Part shown: positions 8,788 to 12,101 of the stretch, in pieces
How the letters are laid out: each line of letters starts with the position of its first letter
Position numbering within the stretch: the stretch's first letter is position 1
Source: Pseudolysinimonas_A sp041984585
GTDB lineage: Bacteria > Actinomycetota > Actinomycetes > Actinomycetales > Microbacteriaceae
Assembly: GCA_041984585.1 (NCBI GenBank)
Contig: JBHIXX010000054.1
Span: 1 to 12,101, forward strand
DNA length: 12,101 nt
Direction of reading: 5' to 3'
Program-made: the position numbers and the translations under genes
Notes under the pieces: model-generated
The model's database searches: none
Told to the model about the DNA's origin: nothing
What the model saw: the letters and a program-made list of their open reading frames with translations, nothing else

Positions 8788-9950
8788 GAGCTGTAGGCCG
8801 AGTTCTCGTGCACGTAGTCGTGCGTGAGGTCGTTGGTGTAGATCGTCGCGGCCGCGTTGCCCGCGTGCAGGTCGAGCAGCACATGGGTCTCGCGCGGTGT
8901 GAGGTCGACCTCGTCGCGGGGCCGGTCCGGCCCGCCCGCGTGGCAGACCCGCACGCCGTTCATCGTCACGTCGACGTCGTAGGGGTCGAAGGCCGCCTGC
9001 GTGGTGCCGATCGCCGCGAGCACCCGGCCCCAGTTGGGGTCGTTGCCGAACACGGCGGCCTTGAACAGGTTGTTCCGCGCGATGGAGCGTCCCACCTCGA
9101 CCGCGTCGGCCTCCGTCGCCGCCCCCGTCACCTCGATGACGATGTCGTGCGACGACCCCTCGGCGTCGCGCTGCAGCTGCCGGGCCAGATCGACGCAGAG
9201 CGCCGTCAGCTCGTCGACGAACAGCTCGAACTCCGGCACGATCCCGGATGCCCCCGACGCCATCAGGGTCACCTGGTCGTTGGTCGACATGCAGCCGTCG
9301 GAGTCGAGGCGGTCGAAGCTCACGCCGGTCGCCCGACGCAGCGCCGCGTCCAGCTCGCCGGCGCCCAGCTCGGCGTCGGTCGTGATGACGACGAGCATCG
9401 TCGCGAGGCCCGGGGCGAGCATGCCGGCGCCCTTCGCCATGCCGCCGATCGTCCAGCCGTTGCGCTCGCGCACCGCGGTTTTCGGCACCGAGTCGGTGGT
9501 CATGATCGCGCGGGCCGCATCCGCCCCGCCGTCGGCGGCGAGCGCCGCGACCGCCGCGGGCACGCCGACCAGCAGCGACTCGCGCGGCAGCGGCTCGCCG
9601 ATGAGACCGGTCGAGCACACCTGCACCTCGCCGGCGCCGGTCTCGAGCCCGGTGGCGGTGAGCGAGACCGCGACCGCTTCGGCGGTGGCGTGCGTGGTCT
9701 GGAAGCCCTCGTGCCCGGTGAAGCAGTTCGCGCCGCCCGAGTTGAGCACGATCGCCTTCGCCGCTCCCCCGGCGATCGCCTGCTGCGACCAGAGGATCGG
9801 GTTCGCCTTCGCCCGGTTCGACGTGAACACGGCCGCGGCGGCGTCGAGCGGTCCGCGGTTGACGACGAGCGCCAGGTCGGGCCGGCCCTCGCCCTTCAGC
9901 CCGGCGTGGATGCCGGCGGCCTCGAATCCGGATGCGGCGGTCACGGTCAC
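8784..9950 (-). CDS. argJ: Glutamate N-acetyltransferase / ornithine acetyltransferase
   Basis: ArgJ moves the acetyl group from N-acetylornithine to glutamate, closing the acetyl cycle and releasing ornithine; some members also acetylate glutamate from acetyl-CoA. The 388-residue precursor is expected to cut itself before Thr184 in MAKGAGMLAPGLATML into alpha and beta chains, the threonine becoming the nucleophile. CSTGLIGEPLP (112-122) supplies the Thr-Gly oxyanion pair. DSDGCMSTNDQV (217-226), FGNDPNWGRVLAA (301-313) and the C-terminus HENSAYSS are also characteristic. I chose the GTG at 9948-9950 because it overlaps the argC stop as GTGA and homology starts at TAASGFEAAG; another GTG lies two codons further in. 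The open frame extends upstream inside argC without homology. No argA-like synthase is in the window, so whether ArgJ is bifunctional matters here but cannot be read from sequence. Confidence 0.97.
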   Translation of the reverse strand: MTVTAASGFEAAGIHAGLKGEGRPDLALVVNRGPLDAAAAVFTSNRAKANPILWSQQAIAGGAAKAIVLNSGGANCFTGHEGFQTTHATAEAVAVSLTATGLETGAGEVQVCSTGLIGEPLPRESLLVGVPAAVAALAADGGADAARAIMTTDSVPKTAVRERNGWTIGGMAKGAGMLAPGLATMLVVITTDAELGAGELDAALRRATGVSFDRLDSDGCMSTNDQVTLMASGASGIVPEFELFVDELTALCVDLARQLQRDAEGSSHDIVIEVTGAATEADAVEVGRSIARNNLFKAAVFGNDPNWGRVLAAIGTTQAAFDPYDVDVTMNGVRVCHAGGPDRPRDEVDLTPRETHVLLDLHAGNAAATIYTNDLTHDYVHENSAYSS

Positions 9951-10993
9951 GGGGCGACTCCGTCCACGGGGAGGCCCAGGGTCTCGTCGAGGCCCAGGGC
10001 GAGGTTGAGGGACTGCACGGCCGCGCCGGCCGTGCCCTTCACGAGGTTGTCGATCGCGCTGACGGCGACGACGCGGTGCGCCTTCTCGTCGACGGCGAGG
10101 CCGACCAGGCAGGTGTTCGCGCCGGTCGCATCGCCGGACGAAGGGAAGACGCCCTCCGGCAGCAGCCGCACGAACTGCTCGCCGAGGTAGGCGGTCTCCC
10201 ACGCGGCGCGCACGTCGGCCGGGCTGACCCCGGGCGCGAGCTCCGCGGTGGATGTCGCGAGGATGCCGCGCGCCATCGGCACGAGCACCGGGGTGAACGA
10301 GATCTCGACGCCCGACCCGCCGGCGGCGGCGAGGTTCTGCACGATCTCGGGGATGTGGCGATGCACACCGCCGACCTGGTACGCCGACGCGGACCCGAGG
10401 ATCTCGGCCGCCAGCAGGTTCGTCTTCAGCGCCCGCCCGGCGCCCGAGGGGCCGACCGCGAGCACGCTCACCACGTCGTCCGCCTCGATGACACCGGCGC
10501 GGATGCCGGGGGCCAGCCCCAGCGTCACCGCGGTGACGTTGCAGCCGGGAACCGCGATCCGGGTCGCGCCGGCCAGCTGCGCCCGCTGGGTGCCGCCGCC
10601 GGCGAGCACCAGCTCGGGCATGCCGTAGGTCCAGGCGCCGTGGTACTCGCCGCCGTAGTACTCCGCCCAGGCGTCGGCGCTGGAGAGCCGGTGGTCGGCG
10701 CCGCAGTCGACCACCACCACGTCGTCGGGGAGCTGCGCGGCGATCGCCCCCGAGGCGCCGTGCGGCAGCGCGAGCAGCACGACGTCGGCGCCCGCGAGAT
10801 TCTCCGCAGTCGTGTCGACGAGCGTGAGGTGCCCGAGCGACACCAGGTGCGGGTGCACGGCGGCGAGCGGCTGCCCCGCGTTGCTGTGCGCGGTGACGGT
10901 GGTCACCTCGAACTCGGGGTGCGCGGAGAGCAGACGCAGCAGCTCTCCGCCGGCGTAGCCGCTGGCGCCGGCGACGGCGACGGTCACAGACAT
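9947..10993 (-). CDS. argC: N-acetyl-gamma-glutamyl-phosphate reductase
   Basis: ArgC reduces N-acetylglutamyl phosphate with NADPH to the semialdehyde used by ArgD. The 348-residue protein begins with the dinucleotide-binding strand VAVAGASGYAGGELLRLL (5-22). The catalytic cysteine is Cys151 in AVPGCNVTA. VGPSGAGRALK (180-190) and GGVHRHIPEI (208-217), with the catalytic histidine pair region, follow, and FTPVLVPMARGI is well conserved. Length is normal. The ATG at 10991-10993 has a weak SD, GAGG, about eight bases upstream. It is the first enzyme gene of the argCJBDF operon. Its 90-base untranslated stretch after the upstream leader frame contains several self-complementary segments, so control may act between promoter and argC. 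Confidence 0.98.
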   Translation of the reverse strand: MSVTVAVAGASGYAGGELLRLLSAHPEFEVTTVTAHSNAGQPLAAVHPHLVSLGHLTLVDTTAENLAGADVVLLALPHGASGAIAAQLPDDVVVVDCGADHRLSSADAWAEYYGGEYHGAWTYGMPELVLAGGGTQRAQLAGATRIAVPGCNVTAVTLGLAPGIRAGVIEADDVVSVLAVGPSGAGRALKTNLLAAEILGSASAYQVGGVHRHIPEIVQNLAAAGGSGVEISFTPVLVPMARGILATSTAELAPGVSPADVRAAWETAYLGEQFVRLLPEGVFPSSGDATGANTCLVGLAVDEKAHRVVAVSAIDNLVKGTAGAAVQSLNLALGLDETLGLPVDGVAP

Positions 10994-11027
10994 GGAACCA
11001 ACCTCAGGATGACGGGACGTGGGGTCA

Positions 11028-11102
11028 GGAGCACGCGGCTCCGCGGGGCGGCGACGTCGCCCGGCTCACGGCCAGTCCGCTGATCAGCGGCGCGACGTCG
11101 CC
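11028..11102 (-). promoter_or_regulatory. argC: Possible attenuator structures in the argC leader
   Basis: In the minus-strand RNA, GGCGACGUCGC (11092-11102, inside the last leader codons) is perfectly complementary over 11 bases to GCGACGUCGCC (11050-11060). Between them the 14-base palindrome CCGCUGAUCAGCGG (11077-11090) spans the leader stop codon. The downstream segment can also fold on itself (GGCGACGUCGCC). A further small hairpin, GGAGC-CGCGU-GCUCC, follows at 11028-11042. A ribosome held at the terminal arginine codons would cover the first segment and change the pairing. No T-run terminator is visible, so the output step is unknown. Confidence 0.45.
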
Positions 11103-11170
11103 TCGAGTCGGCGCGCACGACGGACCGCACGGAGCTCGAAGCTCCGGATGCCATCCCGCGTCAGGTCCAC
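11084..11170 (-). CDS. Candidate arginine-rich leader peptide upstream of argC
   Basis: A 28-codon frame starts at GTG 11168-11170, exactly six bases after a TAGGGT -10 element, and ends at TGA 11084-11086, 90 bases before argC. Nine of 28 residues are arginine, at positions 5, 9, 14, 17, 18, 20, 21, 27 and 28, with three Arg-Arg pairs and the last pair just before the stop. The position, size and amino acid content match what is known of leader peptides that sense the end product of the operon by ribosome stalling, such as those of trp and branched-chain operons. Random frames at this GC content would hold about 15% arginine (my estimate), so enrichment is about twofold, not overwhelming. 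The leaderless promoter geometry is the stronger argument. The alternative is an unrelated small protein or chance. Confidence 0.6.
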   Translation of the reverse strand: MDLTRDGIRSFELRAVRRARRLEATSRR

Positions 11171-11176
11171 ACCGCC

Positions 11177-11182
11177 ACCCTA
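11177..11182 (-). promoter_or_regulatory. -10 element of the argC operon leader transcript
   Basis: TAGGGT on the minus strand is followed by GGCGGT and the GTG at 11170. Transcription from here would begin at or next to the GTG, producing a leaderless leader frame and then argC about 175 bases downstream. A poor TTAGCC at 11202-11207 is the best -35 candidate, at a long 19-base spacing. Confidence 0.55.
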
Positions 11183-11204
11183 CTGGTTGTTCACCCGACC
11201 GGGC

Positions 11205-11210
11205 TAACGT
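11205..11210 (+). promoter_or_regulatory. -10 element of the DUF937 gene
   Basis: TAACGT on the plus strand predicts a transcript with a leader of about 47 bases before the ATG at 11264. It is 22 bases from the opposing -10 element of the arg leader transcript, so the two promoters overlap back to back and could interfere. The -35 is unclear. Confidence 0.4.
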
Positions 11211-11263
11211 GGATGTCGTGAGCCGGGCTCAGACGGCGCCCGCACGAACCAGAACGAGGAACG

Positions 11264-11815
11264 ATGGCTGACCTCAGCTCCCTGATGAAGATGATCCCCG
11301 TCGGCGATATCGCCAAGCAGGTGGGTGTCGACGAGAACGTCGCCAACCTCGCCGTGCAGCAGATCCTGCCCGGCCTGATCAGCGGAATGGCCGCCAACGC
11401 GGCGGACCCGAAGGGTGCCGCGTCGCTCGCGAACGCGGTCAGCCACGACCGCGGAGGCATCCCGACCAGCGTCGCGGACGTCGACGTCGAGGACGGCGCC
11501 AAGATCGTCAAGAACATCTTCGGCGGCAACTCCGACACCGTCGCGACGAAGCTCGCCGACAGCAGCAGCGCAGCCGACGTCACCGGCGACCTGATCAAGC
11601 AGATCCTGCCGATCGTCGCCCCGATCGTGCTCGCCTGGCTCGCCAACCAGTTCATGGGCAAGAAGGAGGAGGAGCCCGAGGCGGAGTCGACCGACGTGCT
11701 CGGCGGTCTCCTCGGCGGCCTGCTCGGCGGTGGTGGCGGTTCGACCGGCGGCGGCGCCACCGGCGACCTCATCGGCGGGCTGCTCGGCGGCCTGCTCGGC
11801 GGCGGCAAGAAGTAG
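11264..11815 (+). CDS. DUF937 family protein with glycine-zipper C-terminus
   Basis: The 183-residue protein starts at ATG 11264 with GAGGA five bases upstream. Residues 1-130 resemble DUF937 proteins: an N-terminal helical region with VGDIAKQVGVDENVANLAVQQILPGLISGMAANA, a middle part with DGAKIVKNIFGG, and a hydrophobic helix ILPIVAPIVLAWLANQF at 114-130. A charged KKEEEPEAES linker follows, then two glycine-rich blocks at 146-159 and 170-183 built on LGGLLGG, ending in KK. The biochemical role of DUF937 is unknown to me. The GxxxGxxxG pattern of the blocks suggests helix packing, self-assembly or membrane contact, which is inference. It is transcribed away from the arg operon and ends 17 bases before a strong terminator. 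Confidence 0.9.
   Translation: MADLSSLMKMIPVGDIAKQVGVDENVANLAVQQILPGLISGMAANAADPKGAASLANAVSHDRGGIPTSVADVDVEDGAKIVKNIFGGNSDTVATKLADSSSAADVTGDLIKQILPIVAPIVLAWLANQFMGKKEEEPEAESTDVLGGLLGGLLGGGGGSTGGGATGDLIGGLLGGLLGGGKK
11699..11812 (+). repeat. Two copies of a glycine-zipper repeat in the DUF937 gene
   Basis: Blocks at 11699-11740 and 11771-11812 encode LGGLLGGLLGG-type and IGGLLGGLLGG-type sequence, separated by a GSTGGGATGD linker. Within each block, CTGCTCGGCGGC-like 12-bp units repeat. Confidence 0.7.
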
Positions 11816-11832
11816 TCGCCCACCACGACGGA

Positions 11833-11868
11833 GAGAGGGCCGGGAGCGTTCGCGCTCCCGGCCCTCTC
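11833..11868. terminator. Bidirectional hairpin terminator
   Basis: A perfect 16-bp stem, GAGAGGGCCGGGAGCG, with a TTCG tetraloop, lies 17 bases after the DUF937 stop and 16 bases after the stop of the convergent gene on the right. No T-run follows on either strand, as is common in high-GC actinobacteria. The near-symmetric position indicates it serves both genes. Confidence 0.9.
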
Positions 11869-11884
11869 GCGTGCGGTCGGGCTG

Positions 11885-12101
11885 CTACTCGCGCAGCGTG
11901 GCGCCGAGAGCGGCCGCGGCGGTGACGCCGGCCAGCTTCGCCTCGGTCGCCTCCGCGGCGGTGAGGGTGCGGTCGAGCGCGCGGAACGCCTGGACCTGTG
12001 TGCGAAACGCCTCCGGGTCTGCCGACTCCCCGACGAAGCGCTCGACCAGCGGGTGCTCGGGCGCCAGCAGGACGAAGGTCGCCCCGAAGATGGTGTCGAT
12101 C
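11885..12101 (-). CDS. LeuRS-like protein, apparently C-terminally truncated (partial at window edge)
   Basis: The frame enters from the right edge and stops at TAG 11885-11887, leaving 71 visible residues. IDTIFGATFVLLAPEHPLVERF matches the threonine-rich start of the leucyl-tRNA synthetase editing domain (usually TTRPDT-x-FGAT, then LAPEHPLV). The following DRTLTAAEATEAKLAGVTAAAAL can be aligned loosely with the ERT...KTGVFTGAYA stretch of that domain. An intact LeuRS would then continue for more than 500 residues with the second half of the editing domain, KMSKS and the anticodon domain. Here the frame stops, and a shared terminator follows only 16 bases later. Other minus-strand frames show no continuation. 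It may be a leuS remnant or a shorter derived protein. The identification rests on one strong motif. Confidence 0.55.
   Translation of the reverse strand, partial: IDTIFGATFVLLAPEHPLVERFVGESADPEAFRTQVQAFRALDRTLTAAEATEAKLAGVTAAAALGATLRE

Noticed and set aside
11019..11207. A 62-codon plus-strand frame opposite the arginine leader, also Arg-rich
   Set aside because: It has no promoter or SD at its start and runs opposite the arg leader. Its Arg content shows how easily this region yields arginine codons, which is why I keep the leader peptide at moderate confidence.
10994..11260. Search for an ArgR operator upstream of argC
   Set aside because: No AT-rich palindrome with TGAAT/ATTCA or TGCAT/ATGCA halves is present. 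The region is almost entirely GC-rich.

Overview
This is a GC-rich (roughly 70%) chromosomal segment from an actinobacterium, most likely a member of the Microbacteriaceae. The evidence is gene content and order, leaderless genes with a TANNNT -10 element six bases before the start codon, GTG starts, and an actinobacterial DUF937 protein. I see no IS element, phage gene, CRISPR array, tRNA or rRNA.

The core is the arginine pathway, all on the minus strand. Transcription runs from right to left: argC, argJ, argB, argD, argF (10993 down to 5400), then argG and argH (4696 down to 1994). Together they convert N-acetylglutamate to arginine: ArgB kinase, ArgC reductase, ArgD transaminase, ArgJ acetyl transfer to ornithine, ArgF carbamoylation, ArgG and ArgH. 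All four junctions in argCJBDF are 4-base overlaps (GTGA once, ATGA three times). argG has its own promoter and Shine-Dalgarno (SD) sequence, and argH follows after a hairpin. The regulator argR, which lies between argF and argG in several other actinobacteria, is absent. A plus-strand gene for a proline-rich three-helix membrane protein (4843-5352) sits there instead.

Downstream of argH are a 57-residue one-helix membrane protein, the DNA repair glycosylase gene mpg, a RimJ/RimL-like acetyltransferase, and the first 80-90 codons of a tyrosyl-tRNA synthetase gene that breaks off abruptly. At the far left is the last 23 codons of an unrecognised plus-strand gene.

Upstream of argC is a short divergent promoter region. 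A plus-strand DUF937 gene (11264-11815) leads right and ends at a perfect 16-bp hairpin terminator. It shares this terminator with a minus-strand gene at the right edge, whose visible end resembles the start of the leucyl-tRNA synthetase editing domain but stops there. On the minus strand, between this promoter region and argC, a leaderless 28-codon open frame contains nine arginine codons and is followed by alternative RNA pairings. This is a candidate arginine attenuation leader and the most interesting item in the window. Several arginine enzymes (ArgB, ArgD, ArgH) also carry low-complexity tails encoded by short DNA repeats at gene junctions.
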